From NCBI GenBank assembly GCA_021030915.1, contig JAGEMR010000038.1:173266-237265 (forward strand): DNA of 64,000 nt. Direction: 5' to 3'. Both the position numbers and the translations under genes were made by a program. This stretch comes from Astrothelium macrocarpum (lineage: Eukaryota; Ascomycota; Dothideomycetes; Trypetheliales; Trypetheliaceae). Shown here in pieces: positions 13,727 to 25,085 of the stretch (within the stretch, counting starts at the first letter, position 1; each line of letters begins with the position of its first letter). Under the pieces are notes generated by a model. It was not told the DNA's origin, made no database searches, and saw only the letters and a list, made by a program, of their open reading frames with translations.

Positions 13727-14668
13727 TCAAAGGCTAAATGACAAACCGCCATTTGCAGAAATCAAGCTTCCAGTACACCAGCCAAATTCCTGACCGCAGA
13801 TTGAAGACACCAGACCCGCAATCTCGTGGGCATAGGCTGCCCGACCTCCGAAGCGCTCTCCTAGTTTCAGCACCTCCTCATCATCGCATTCGCGTAATCG
13901 AGCCAATGGAGTCACGGGATTCCATACTGCAAGGCCTTTCTTTACCTCTTCTGGAGCCGAGAAGTACATATCAGTCATGACAGGTCCTGGATTGATGGTG
14001 TTGACTGTCGCCCTTTCTGCAAGTTCTCGACACCAAACCCGCGCCATGGCCTCCAGAGCACCTTTAGCCCCACTGTAAAGTGTTGTATCAGGTGTTCCTA
14101 CCTTGGAATTGATGCTGCTGAGCATCACAATTCTGCCAGAACGATTCATGGGCAGAAAAGGCTTACAAGCAGTTGTGAGTAATATAGGTCCGAGCACATT
14201 GACAGCATAGTTGTAGTTGAAATCTTTCGGAGTGACTGATTCAAGGGGTCCGAGATACAAGGTTGCTGCGTTGTGGATAAGAAAATCGATTTGGAGGGGA
14301 TTGAACTTTTGTTTTGCTGCCTCGACGACGTTTCCACATCCCTCGATTGTACTGATGTCGGCTTGTGCAATTACAGCTTGAACAGAGTGCGCCTTAGTAA
14401 CCTCGACAGCAAGCAAGGCTGCGACAGGACCCGACAAGTCCGTGAGGTGATTTATTACGACGTTACAACCTTTGGAAGAAAGATTTCGGACTATGGCAGC
14501 GCCAATACCTGATGTCTTGCATAAGTCACAAAGAGGCCATGACAAGGATTGTGGGTCCTTCAGAAGCCAAACCACCTGGTCAATCAAAGAAAAAAGCATA
14601 CCTCTTGCTGACCCAGTGACAATTGCCAACTTGCCTTCGAATGGTCTCTGATTTGAAGCAGCGAACAT
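13727..14668 (-). CDS. Short-chain dehydrogenase/reductase (SDR), naphthol-reductase-like
   Basis: Classical NAD(P)H-dependent SDR. Two exons, 14602..14668 and 13727..14508, give 282 residues. The 93-nt intron happens to be open in frame, so a naive reading inserts 31 foreign residues into the cofactor motif; splicing restores TGSARGIGAAIV. Other motifs: NAA in strand 4, catalytic Ser in VMLSSINS, and YSGAKGALEA with the Tyr-x3-Lys pair. NPGPVMTDM in the C-terminal half resembles the trihydroxynaphthalene/versicolorin reductase group. It lies head-to-tail with a second SDR about 450 bp away on the same strand. It could reduce a ketone or phenol intermediate of the nearby aromatic polyketide pathway, but it is 8 kb from the core and this is inference. 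Confidence 0.88.
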   Translation of the reverse strand: MFAASNQRPFEGKLAIVTGSARGMLFSLIDQVVWLLKDPQSLSWPLCDLCKTSGIGAAIVRNLSSKGCNVVINHLTDLSGPVAALLAVEVTKAHSVQAVIAQADISTIEGCGNVVEAAKQKFNPLQIDFLIHNAATLYLGPLESVTPKDFNYNYAVNVLGPILLTTACKPFLPMNRSGRIVMLSSINSKVGTPDTTLYSGAKGALEAMARVWCRELAERATVNTINPGPVMTDMYFSAPEEVKKGLAVWNPVTPLARLRECDDEEVLKLGERFGGRAAYAHEIAGLVSSICGQEFGWCTGSLISANGGLSFSL

Positions 14669-15115
14669 TGTTCAATAGTATTTGAGTCCTTTTCTAACTG
14701 AACGTAAGGAGGTTCCTTCTCACGAAACCAAAAATGTATGATTTCTTGACCTACTGACCCAGCTTGTAGTTGAGGAACAGCAGAAATACAAACTCAAGTC
14801 GAGGATGCTATTCACACCGGCCCTTTAGAAAATGGAATTGAGAAAGACTCGGAACTCATGGCAAGGGTGTCTGTATGCTAGTGCCAGGAGGGGCACATCG
14901 GGTTCGATCGATACGGTTAAAACGTCATCATCGGATCCCAGAAACTTGGTCCATATAGCAAATCAATAAAGGTAAAATCACTGAGTTTACAAGGTTTTGC
15001 TCATCTATCTAACAATATGCAAAACAGCTAGGTGCCCTGCGCGTTGTTTGCCAGAATCTGCTTTACCATTCGCCACTTACATGCACGAAATACCAAATTC
15101 GTCGACCCAGTATGA
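14669..15115. promoter_or_regulatory. Spacer between the two SDR genes (promoter of the first SDR)
   Basis: 447 bp upstream of the SDR that starts at 14668 and downstream of the other SDR. It should hold a promoter and a 3' UTR. No TCG-N5-CGR motif with exact spacing was found. Confidence 0.4.
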
Positions 15116-15993
15116 TTATTTCGCCATATATCCCCCATCTACGGGCAGACAGACTCCGGTTACGTACGAAGCAGCATCAGATGAAAGCCATAGCGAAGCT
15201 TGTGCGACTTCATGTGGCTGTCCAAAGCGATTAAGGTAACTGACAACAGGTGCAAACTTCTCATGAGTTGTCCCCATGTTTGCAAGAGCAGCAGCAGCCA
15301 TCTCAGTCTGGACCAAATACTGTCAGCTAAACTTCATTTTTCCCTAACCAATGCTGTCTGGCACGGACAAAGCATAAGAATGTGAATTGAACATACAAAT
15401 ATCGCCCCAGGTGCAATAGCGTTTACGCGTACACCATTGGATCCTCCCTCCATAGCAGCATGTTTTGTCAACCCGATGAGCGCATGTTTCGCAGCAGTAT
15501 AAGCAGGCATGTTCGGCAGCGGCTTGAAGGCATTGATTGAAGCGATGTTGACAATGGAGCCTTTACGCTGCTCTACCATTTTTTGCATTTCGTACTTGCA
15601 GCACAATGCCGTACCCGTGAGATTGATGTCAATGAGCTTGCTCCAGTAAGACTCGTTGAATTCACTCAAAGGTGTGTTGTCGGGGGTCAGAGCGGCGTTA
15701 TTAATGGCAACATCCAGGCGTCCATACTTTTCAATGATTCGATTAATCAGATTCTGAACATCGTCCGTCTTGGAAATGTCACATAGGAAAAAGGTGATTT
15801 CGCCGTACTGGGACAGCTCGTCAGCGGACTTTTGTCCTTCGTCAAATTTGATGTCGCAAATCACAACTCTGGCTCCAGCTCGAAGGAAAACAGAGGCTGT
15901 TGCAAGGCCCATGCCTTGAGCGCCGCCAGTTATAAGCGCGACTTTACCTTGCAGGACCGGAAAGATCTCGACGCCATGAATACCGTTCATCAT
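15116..15993 (-). CDS. Short-chain dehydrogenase/reductase (SDR), 3-oxoacyl-reductase-like
   Basis: NAD(P)-dependent oxidoreductase. Exons 15397..15993 and 15116..15307 give 262 residues. Visible motifs: TGGAQGMG cofactor loop, NNAALTPDN, catalytic Ser in IVNIASINAF, YTAAKHALIG with Tyr-x3-Lys, and the terminal SYVTGVCLPVDGGYMAK block normal for the FabG-like/classical group. I set the start at 15993 (a second ATG follows directly) because the fold begins about 17 residues later. The frame stays open upstream to 16137, but that extension has no family match. Together with its neighbour it forms an SDR pair. A palindromic TCG-N5-CGA site lies about 160 bp upstream, like sites in the core cluster promoters, so co-regulation is possible. 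Confidence 0.88.
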
Positions 15994-16890
15994 AAGGTTC
16001 CCAGGACCAACCTCGTATTTGAGAGATAACACAACAGTGTATGTGAGATTACGAATACTTTTAAACCAGGGATTTCCAGAATGGCACAGAATAACTTTCA
16101 GAAAACAAGCGAAGGGCAAAGTGTTTGGCAATGTCATTTATGGCGACTCTTCGCTCGGACCCCGATTGGCGCAAACTATGCCAATGAATCATAGCCACCA
16201 AGTTAGGATCGAGCAAGGAGAGAAGCATGAGTCTCCTCAGGATGATCTCATTTGGAAAATGATGGAAATGCTTCTACCCTGGTGGAAGGTAAACATAAGA
16301 TTAAGAACCCATGCTGTAAAATGCCGAAGACAGGTAAACTGCAAGGGGTCCCTTGCCCATCCTCCAGGGGAGACCCGGAACAACGGCCAACGAGCATTTG
16401 ACGCATGCGAGACTATCTGCGGTGTGATGAAAAGACTTTGATCAAAGTTCCGAGAGGCGTTGGCGGCTCAAGTTCCTTGAAAGATCAAATGCCTCGGCTA
16501 GGGAGTTGGTAAGAAGTTGCAAAGAATCGTCTGTATACGCTTCCCTAGACCGAAAAATCATGCAGATGTCTTTCCACGGAAGCTGCAGAGGCTGTGTCAT
16601 GATTATAAGTAGGTACATTGTGTTTCCTGCATCTAGACACTGCAAGGAATTGCACATTCGGTCTTTGTTTTTCATGAACGCCCTGCATATTAATATTTTT
16701 CTGCGACGTATTCAATCTTTGAATGCTGAGAGTTGTAGGTTTTGTCCTACTTTGATCCCCGGACTGACACATTCTTGAATTCTACCCCCGGACAAATTTG
16801 AGCCTGCTTCCCGCTAGGAGACACTACCCAGCGGTCTTGTCAGAGCTTTGGTTGATTAAACCCCCGTATAACAAGTGTACGCATGGTGCA
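15994..16890. promoter_or_regulatory. Divergent promoter between SDR and sugar-porter MFS, with AflR-type site
   Basis: About 900 bp between two divergent starts. It contains TCGGACCCCGA at 16155-16165, matching TCG-N5-CGA. Short ORFs inside are random. Confidence 0.4.
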
Positions 16891-18632
16891 ATGACTAGAT
16901 TTCAGAAAGACCGAGCTTTACGAATGGCCACAACAACGGCGGCATCAACGTGGATTGCTCATGATCACGCTGTAGAAGTGTCCAAACACGGAACCAGCTG
17001 GATCAACCTGATTGTAAGTAACACCCATCTCGCGAGTTGATTCTGACGACCATTGAACGAAGAGAAGGTCATGATCACTGCGGCTCTCGGATCCTTTCTC
17101 TATGGGTTTTCTGCAAATGCCATTGCTAGTACACTGGCTCAGCCAACGTTCATTGCAGAATTCATGAAGACTGATGCGACAACACGGACAGATGGGTTTT
17201 TAGGAGGGTAAGTGGGTCTTCAAAGCCTTTCACGGCCGCCGTTTGACCTTTGTTCGTAGCTTCCTCGGTGGGGCCTTCCTTGGTGCTGTGTTCCAAGCTC
17301 CAATGTCCAACAAGTTTGGTCGTCGCATCGCCAACGGCAGTGCATCTGTCGTTATCTTAGTGTCAGGTGCTTTGCAAGCTGGTTCAACGCACGTAGCCAT
17401 GCTGCTTACTGCCCGAGTTCTTTGTGGGGTTGGTGCAGGCATGGTTTTCTCCAATACACCAGTGTACATGAGTGAAGTATCCCCACCACATACTCGCGGC
17501 CTGCTCGTTGGATTCCAAGGTGTTGGTGTCACTAGCGCATACGTTAGCTGTGCATTATTTGGGCTCATCTTCAATTTTGTCACCAAGCCTGTGCAGTGGC
17601 GACTAATTTACATTGTCCTTACTTCAGTTGGTCTTTTACATCTTGTATCCCTGCGCTTCATCCCAGAGTCTCCACGTTGGCTCATGAAACAGGGTCGCGA
17701 CGAAGAAGCACGAGCTGTCCTCGAATACTTGCATCGAACGAAAGTCGATCCATCTGCAATGCTCGCCCAAGCAGAGTATGTGCAGATCAAAGCTCAAGTC
17801 GATGCCGAAAAGGTCTTGCCCAAAGGTTACACATACATCTTGCAAACACCTCATCTACGAAAGCGCGCCTTTTGCTCCATAATTCTATGGGTAATGGGTC
17901 AAGGCACTGGGATCACTGCAATTGCAAACCTCATTCCTGTTCTTATGGGGTCTCTCGGTTTTGGTACAGTCATGCAACTTGGATTGGGAGTGGTTTGGAC
18001 AATTTGTGCAGTCATCGGATGTGGAGTCAACGTTCTGCTTGCTGATCGTGTCGGCCGCGTGAAACTACTTGTGGTCGGAGGCTTTGGGTGCGCTGCCATT
18101 ATCTCTATTCTGGCCGCTCTGGAACGATTCTATCTCGGATCCACTTACCAACCGGGTGTCAATGCCGCAGTCGCTATGTATTTCATTTTTGGTTTCTTTT
18201 TTACATCCACCATCGAATGTACATCTTATGTTTACACAACCGAAATATGGCCAACTCATCTCCGTAGCGAAGGGTCGACGTTTGCATTCGCTAGCTTCTT
18301 TGGCAATGCTATCGCATACTCAGCACCTGTCAGCGTCGGACTAGCAAACATTGGCTGGAAATTCTACATGGTTTTTGTGGGGGTCACAACCATTTCTACG
18401 ATTGTCATCATACTGACGTTCCCGGAGGTACGCCAACCTTTTTCTATGTGTCGCTTTTGTTCTTTGGTAGAGGCTCGTCAGAACCTGAATCTAACAATCT
18501 CCATAGACAAGCGGCATGACATTGGAAGAAATTAACGTAAGGTTCGGTGATACGGTTGAGGTTGATCTACAAACTGCGCTCGCAACAAGGCTCGAGAAAA
18601 AATCGCAAGAAGGGCATGTAGATAAAGTGTGA
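16891..18632 (+). CDS. MFS transporter, sugar porter family
   Basis: Sugar or polyol proton symporter-type membrane protein with 12 predicted spans. Exons 16891..17013, 17068..17207, 17260..18427 and 18507..18632 give 518 residues; a second in-frame ATG at 16924 would give 507. Family landmarks: DRVGR-type loop (LLADRVGRVK), the central PESPRWLMKQGRDEEARAVL block after span 6, and ASFFGNA late in the protein. The first-half loop reads MSNKFGRR. The C-terminal exon encodes TSGMTLEEINVRFGD, the typical sugar-porter tail. Substrate unknown. It is divergent from an SDR, a common pairing in catabolic mini-clusters, so the SDR pair plus this porter may form a separate carbohydrate or polyol unit rather than part of the pigment pathway. 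Confidence 0.88.
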
Positions 18633-20236
18633 TCGATAGTTGTAACATTCTTTGATGGCCGTTCTTCGAGCGCCGCCACCCGTGTAAAGAGAGCTTGTAA
18701 GGGTTTTCTGGTCGATTGCTCCAGAGGCAACGTTTCATGATCTATAGGTTAGTACCTTGTTCACCAAATTACTCAACAAGTCAGTCACAAGGGACAAACT
18801 CATGGAATTGAGAGGCCGTTATCTTATGACGTTTAAAGGCTAGGAAGAAGGTTATAAGATTCGTCTTGACAAATACTTTGACTGCAATGACCAGCCTCCC
18901 TCTTACAACTGGACGCAGCCCATGCGTAAACGCATGACTTGACCCGTCCATAGTTTTTTCGCTACCATGTTTCGGTAAGTTAACGTTCGAGGATCAACAA
19001 TGCATTTCCGAAAACCCATAAACCACGTCACTTGTAGGCTGACTCGGGTTCTTGGTGACAAAATCTGTAAGTCTTGCAGTAGTACGAAGCTACCACATAG
19101 AGCAATGCTAAGTCAACGAATACTCGACTCGGATGAGTAGCCTAGCTGCTATAGATTCGTTCAAAAGTCTAGTAGCGAGTTCTCACAATTAGGATATGAT
19201 TTGCTCTGATGAATAGGCGATACTATGAGCCGTGTAGGTGCCTTGCTATTTACAAAACTTTTTTTGTCTTGAAAGAGACTTATTGGTTGGTAGGAGCCTG
19301 GCATCAAGGGTTTAGATTGGAAGAAGCAAACCAGTTAAAAGACCCTGAGGTGATGTGTTGATCTTGACCATGGCAAGGGTCCGGGATCGGAACAATGGTG
19401 GCGGGTTCGTCGCTGTAATGGGAGGCGCCGTGCCCCAATCAGCCTCGTGCCACCGGGTCGGATTGGCCAAGAGGGCTTAGCGTTCTGCAGAAAAATGTTG
19501 TCGCAACTCTGCTTGCAAACTCACCCGCGATTGCATTGAAGCGGCTGCGTGTCTGTGGACGCTCACCGATCATTCGGGGTCCTTGAGTCAGATTTCGTGT
19601 TGACTTGATCGAGGCTACTTGCAGCATACATATGTGCTCATTCCAAAGAATGAGGCCGCCATGGACATCCGAAAGACGGAATCGCCAGTCGGGCGTCCTA
19701 GCCCCAGTCTCCTGCTGAGCCTGCTTGAATGAAGAGTGACAAAGGAATATCGGAATGCAAGATTTCCAAATTCTGTACCCTTGAATCGTGGATTCTGATA
19801 AAGTTGATCTTATATTGTCCATGGATGCGCGGGAATAGTGAAGAATCCTCGCCACATTCAAATTCATACTCTTTCGTCGTAGGAAACGGCGTTTTCTTGA
19901 CGGGGCCCGAGATAGCAGTACCGGACAGGTATTGCCCAGCATATGGTCCGATGACGCGTTGATGGCAGGTTTATCTGTATTCCAAGATCCTAGCCTTTTC
20001 ACTGCCAATCTTGACGAAAGAAAATCATTTTTCGTTTTCGGCAACAGCGGAGACTTTTATTACTTTAAGGCCTGTCATTTCGAGCAAGACCTTGACAACA
20101 AATAGGCACCAGACGCGCAGAAGAGCATGTCGACGTTAGCAGTTTCGCAAGCTCCAGTTTCTTCAACTCTCTGACTTCAAGTTCTGGACAGTGAGTCAGG
20201 TCACTATCCAATTTCACCACGATACTGCTCATTGCA
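18633..20236. other. 1.6-kb gene-poor region
   Basis: Between the sugar porter and the 7TM protein. The longest ORF (minus strand, 19439-20044, 201 codons) has no recognised domain, no introns that improve it and an ordinary random composition, so I do not call it. The part next to 20237 should be the promoter of the 7TM gene. Confidence 0.4.
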
Positions 20237-21646
20237 ATGCATATTCACGGGCTCGGTCCCGCTGTCGTTACTGTACTTGTTGTTGAGGGCATGTTGGCTG
20301 GTGTATTCATAGCCTCGCGGTATCTTACTCGTGTTTATCTTGGTGGAAACCCCGGCTGGGATGATTATACTTTAATGGTCACTTGGGTGAGCGGCTCTTT
20401 GCTATTCGATTTAGGTGCCTGGTATTGGAGTTGTCTGATTTGAAGTGTCTGACAGGTCCTCCAAATGGGTTTTGTTGGGATGTCGATTGCGGCTTGTACC
20501 CAAGGAATGGGCGTTCACTTCTATGAGCTGTCCAATGACATGATTGCTAGAGCTGTGAAACTCGAGCTTGTTGCGCAATTTCTCGTTTCATTTGCTATGG
20601 GAACAAGTAAGGTGGGAGTATCTCTTTTCTTAATGAGAATTGTTACGAACAAAAGGTACGCTCTTGTTCAATCATTTCATTGAACACGAAATAGTTATAC
20701 TCTACCTTGACTGAGATTCTACTTTTGTGCTCTTTGCCAATATTGCCTTAGGCATAAAGCTATACTATGGTTCTGGAACATTTCCATCATGTTCCTCAGC
20801 ATTTTCCTTGCGATTTCCGTTTTCGCGCAGTGTCAACCTGTTCAATCGATTTGGGATCCACGAGTCAAGCGCGAAGCGTGCCCTTTGAATTTGACCATTA
20901 TCGCGACAGTCTTGTGCTGTGAGTTTTCCATCATAGAGGGCTGTCACGTTATTACATGCTAAATTCTCTAACAGCTTGGTCGGCTGCTATGGACTTTTTC
21001 CTAGCTCTATTTCCTTGGTATGTTTTGAGAAACTTGAACATGAAACGGAGAGAGAGGATTACCATCTGCGCCTCCTTGAGTCTGGGCATTTTGTAAGTGC
21101 AATGTTCATTGCTCGAAAAGATTACTGACGTTTGCTAGTGCGGGTATCTGTGGTGTCGTTCGTACTACAGGTCTGAATGCCCTTAGCAAAACCGCGGACT
21201 ACCTTTGTAAGCTTTTCTGTCAGTGCAGAAATATTGACAAGCGTGTGAAACTGACTCATCTATTAGATGAAACGAGCCCTTCTGTCATGTGGACTTCGAG
21301 CGAAATAACTTTGACAATGATTTGCGTATCGGTTCCAGCTCTTCGGCCCCTTTGGAAGCGGGTCTCTACACACGGGTTTTCATCCAGCGATGGTTATCAG
21401 CAATACGAAGAGGAAACGGGCAAGGATAGTGTCAACATAGGTCTTGAAAATCTTCCTGCGATTGATCGAACTCGTAAGAATAGTGTAGAGAGAACTCTAA
21501 GCTCCGGAAAAGGTGAAGATTATGGTTCTGATGCCAGCATACTGGAGCATGGCCATGAACGGATAGGTGGCATCCGCCGAAAGCAGGATATTGAACTCGT
21601 CTATCAAGATGAAATTAGCGCAAGCAGCCCAGGGCAGCATCCGTAA
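20237..21646 (+). CDS. PTH11/fungal-rhodopsin-domain 7TM membrane protein
   Basis: Integral membrane protein of the large fungal 'rhodopsin domain' (PTH11-related) family, thought to include GPCR-like sensors; ligand unknown. Six exons (20237..20386, 20456..20655, 20752..20918, 20975..21092, 21139..21206, 21267..21646) give 360 residues. Visible family traits: short extracellular N-terminus then a first span, YLGGNPGWDDYTL after span 1, QMGFVGMSIAA, SLFLMRIVTNKR, and a Cys-rich loop with CQPVQSIWDP. The WSAAMDFFLALFPW span and RTTGLNALSKTADYL before the last span are also typical. The tail of about 110 residues is charged. No CFEM domain precedes it. A donor-like GTAAGT overlaps the stop codon, so a longer spliced form running into 21768-22065 cannot be excluded. 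Confidence 0.85.
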
Positions 21647-22575
21647 GTGTAGAGATATTCCCTCCTGGGGCTCGTTGTATGGCTTGAAATTAAGTCAAGT
21701 GACTGCAAGAAGAGATCGACGCTTGGTCTGATGATGAACTGTTAGGTCAACTTGATTTTCCTTACAGGACATCGGTGAGATTGATGTTTGAGAAGATTGT
21801 GCCGTTGCATGATCCAGGAAAATGTATATATGCTATCGGGCTTCGACTGTATGACATCCCGAGTTTTCAGTATTTGAGCTTCCAGGGATCAATCTTTGGG
21901 GTAGAGGACAAAATAAGACAAGACATTTTGAACTTGGTCTCCGATTATTCTAGTAAATCTCGCATGTGGATGGATCTCACAGGTACGATGTCTAGCGCAA
22001 TAATGGGACCGGGGTATGTAAACTTTAATCTGCACGTTTGTAGTTTGGGATTCGCACCTACTTGATTGAATCTGACTCGTATACCTAACTAGACTTTGTC
22101 TCTACAAATGAATGATCAGGTCGTTGACGGTACGTACCTAGCTATGTCCGGTCGTGACGCAAAGATTTCAATATTTTATTTCGTGAATGGCTGGAGAGTG
22201 ATTCAGTAAGTAGGTAATCTTATCCCGCCAGAGTCACAGCGGCACTTTGTTGTTCCGAGCCGGGGATCGTCATCGTGAAATAAGCCCGTCTTTGCATATT
22301 AACCCAAGTCCCGTTGTCACACCCCATACATGTTCTATTACTTGCGTTACACACTAATATTTAGATATATTGTCTGCTTCCTTTACCAGCCCTCTATTCC
22401 ACAGAGCTATGTGTCCTAATACCGATCATAAAGCTCTACCCTCCTATGCTATCGCGATCGAGCCAATCACAGCAAGCCGAAGAATTTGATGACACTTTAC
22501 AATCTAGTACAGGATAGCGGCAGCTGAGCATGAGAAAAGGACAGCACTCGTCTTGAGAAGCGAAGAAGATGACAA
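21647..22575. other. Spacer downstream of the 7TM gene
   Basis: Convergent 3' region between the 7TM gene and an MFS pump. A 96-codon ORF in 21775-22065 could be an extra 3' exon of the 7TM gene (donor near 21642, acceptor at 21767) or random. Nothing else was recognised. Confidence 0.4.
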
Positions 22576-24456
22576 TCATGATGCGAAGCGACTCTTACCT
22601 CTAATAAACCTTCCATACCGAAAAAAAAGATATCTACACGAATAGTCAGACCTCGATCGAGTTAAGAGAAGGTGAGATGCAGACGAGATCACTTACGGAA
22701 AAGGTAGCATCATTAAGGTGAGAAATCCAAGAAGAGAAGTCGCCCATTGATATCCAAGATTTTTGTACACTGACGATTGTATCAGCCAAGGACGGAACTA
22801 CATACTGTGCAATTTCTAAGACATACTTTGGCTTCCGAACAAAGGAAATGCTGCCGCAAAGCAACATCGTACGAACACGTTTCCTGCCACCACACTGGCG
22901 GCATACGCTGGATACTTGAAGTTCGGTTAGTATCTCGACTTCCCGTGCTAGAAGAATGCTCTTTGGGAACTTACAGCGTCGGCTAGGAAAGTAAAGATGC
23001 TATTGAATATGAGAAATGCCCTGATTCTGTCAGTTCCTGAGCTTGGAAATGTCTGAATGCTGATGAAAGTTGAGTTTACCCTGCACCAAAGAGTGATGAG
23101 CCTGTGATTGGGACTATCCATGGAATTGAAGGGAATTGTGTCCATCCAAACCAAAATAGACTTGTTGGAACGAGAAAAGAGCCCAAGATTGCGGGTGGAA
23201 GCCTGAATTCTGGTTCTGCTCCTTTGGTTGTCGGGTTCACTACCTCATTTTTGAGTACCAATCGCAAATAATTTCTTCGCCACAATGGAGTCGAAAAAGC
23301 GGCAACGGCCATGCCACTACCAAATCCGAGAAAGGTCAAACCGCTTTGCCAATCATTGAAGCCATGATGAGCAGTGAAGACGATCGGAAATGCGGTGAAA
23401 AAGAGGTAAAGAATTCCCAGAAGAACAGCCGTGTAGATGTCAAGACACAGGCACAACGGCTCGAGGAATAGAATCTGGAAAGGTCGGTAACAAGATTGTA
23501 ACACTGCTTGCCTGATGGATCGATTCATCACTTCTACGGGTGCATACCAGCGGCTGTCTCCAGTAGATATGCGCAGCCTTTGAGCCTTTCTTTGGAGAAG
23601 TACGATTCCAAAACTTTCTGGGACGAGAAAAATGATTGCGATGAGCAGTAGACCCCCCCAAATCAGCAGAATGTAGAAACACCAGCGCCTGGCGAATTAA
23701 GCTTTTAATCTAAAAATGGGAAAGGATCTTACCAGTCAGCGAAAGAAACGATGAACCCGCCAACAACGGGACCTAAGGTTGGTCCGAGGAACTGGGAAGC
23801 TGCATATATTATCATCGGAAACTGGATCTGGTCTCGCTCGAATAAGTCGACTATCGTACCTGCTCGTTCTTAGTTCTAGTCTTCCTAGTGAACTTTTCGG
23901 CATACCCCCGGCTACTGCAAGGAAAGCTGATCCTGACAATCCATCGAGGGCGCGTGCTATAAGCAAAGTCTGAATATTGTGCGGCACGGCACATGGAACC
24001 AGCCAAATTAAGAAGAGCGTGAAAGATGTGATATAAATTGGACGTCTCCCAAGAAACTACAAGTGTGAGAGATGCTACTTCACTTGAACATTGAGCATGA
24101 CATACTTCTGATAAAGGAGCTGTGACCATCGGTCCAAAAGCCAAGCCAAGAACGAACAATGACAATCCAAGTATGGCAACCTCATCGGAGCATTTGAATC
24201 TCAATGTGAGCTGACCGATGGCCGAGGAATATATTGACGAAGTAAATGTTCTACTTAAATGAGCGAATAGCACTTTGAGTTTCCGTATAATGGGGCCGCA
24301 CACGCAAAAGCACGATTGCGATACAATCAGCACCTGAACCCATCTCCTCCAGATGGGCTGGGTTTTGGGATTACCTGGATCGAAAGGTAGATCCCATTGT
24401 ACCTCGAAGTTCTTGTCTTCCTTGGGGTTTTCAATGACACTCTGGTTGCTCTTCAT
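22576..24456 (-). CDS. MFS efflux transporter, DHA1 (12-TMS) type, CTB4-like
   Basis: Drug:H+ antiporter-1 family pump, probably exporting the cluster product. Nine exons in coding order: 24302..24456, 24106..24250, 23906..24056, 23733..23859, 23080..23688, 22975..23020, 22827..22914, 22697..22769, 22576..22633. All phases close, giving 483 residues. Motifs after splicing: TFTSSIYSSAIGQL in span 1, PLSEFLGRRPIY (the loop 2-3 motif, rebuilt only by splicing), RALDGLSGSAFLAVAGG, and DLFERDQIQFPM. SQFLGPTLGPVVGGFI (motif C) and MYKNLGYQWATSLLGF follow. These are the hallmarks of CTB4 and other mycotoxin-cluster DHA1 pumps. It sits at the left end of the core cluster, divergent from a Zn2Cys6 regulator across about 630 bp. 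Assignment as CTB4-like is by family, not by measured identity. Confidence 0.87.
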
Positions 24457-24757
24457 TGTTTCAAGATCTGATTAAATGTAAATTGGATTGATTGGAGATA
24501 GGGCACGGAGAGGACTGAACACAAGGAATACTCTAAAATTGCCCATGGTGCTCAGCGAACTAGAATGATTTAATACATCTATGACTCCCAGTCATACCCA
24601 AGCTTTTCGAATTAGTAATGAATGCAGCATTATGTCTTAATTAAAATTAAATTTAAAATCATTAGGATTAAGATTAGAATTAGGATTAGAAATTTGACTC
24701 ATATCTTTAAAATTATCCCGCACTATCGCCGACTATCGGATAGCTATCGTGATAATT

Positions 24758-24775
24758 GACTATCAGCTGATAGTC
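24758..24775. repeat. Perfect 18-nt palindrome in a CTATCG-rich patch
   Basis: GACTATCAGCTGATAGTC equals its own reverse complement. Flanking DNA carries further CTATCG/CGATAG copies. Could be a dimer-binding site or a remnant of a mobile element end. Confidence 0.7.
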
Positions 24776-24845
24776 CTATTGTCAGATAATCTCGATAGGA
24801 TAAACTATCGACCGCAACCCTGCTTTGGTGAGGAGATGATCCCGC

Positions 24846-24885
24846 TCGGGCCACTCGGGCCGCTCGGATTGATCGGCTGGTTCGG
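24846..24885. repeat. Five TCGG half-sites at 9-bp period
   Basis: TCGG recurs at 24846, 24855, 24864, 24873 and 24882 with varied 5-nt fillers. CGG triplets are the usual core recognised by Zn2Cys6 proteins, so a multi-site operator for a cluster regulator is a reasonable inference. Confidence 0.5.
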
Positions 24886-25085
24886 TCAACATCTCATCGA
24901 AAATCCATGGTCTTGTTTGGGCCCACATCCTCCCATCGAATAGGAACGAGAAAACGTGGAAGACTGATGTCATATCATTCTTTGTCTCGTACCGATTCTG
25001 CTTGAATTGAAATAATTGGTGGAGATCAAGCTGTTGTCCACCGTGACAACGTTTCTGGGGTGGACTTTGGAAGGAAAGGGCGATC

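Larger units (their letters stand above)
24457..25085. promoter_or_regulatory. Divergent promoter between MFS pump and Zn2Cys6 regulator, with dense short repeats
   Basis: 629 bp with three unusual parts. First, an AT-rich tract of repeated GGATTA/AGATTA units lies around 24661-24690. Second, a cluster of CTATCG/CGATAG words (24721-24812) contains a perfect 18-nt palindrome, GACTATCAGCTGATAGTC, at 24758-24775. Third, five TCGG words spaced exactly 9 bp apart start at 24846, 24855, 24864, 24873 and 24882. The last sits about 200 bp upstream of the regulator's start codon. Confidence 0.55.

Noticed and set aside
14509..14601. Extra 31 residues in the SDR if the open frame is read straight through
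   Set aside because: The segment splits the TGxxxGIG cofactor motif, has GT-AG ends, and its removal restores the motif exactly, so it is an intron.
19439..20044. Minus-strand ORF of 201 codons
   Set aside because: No domain, no homologous-looking motif, no plausible introns, and composition like translated non-coding DNA.
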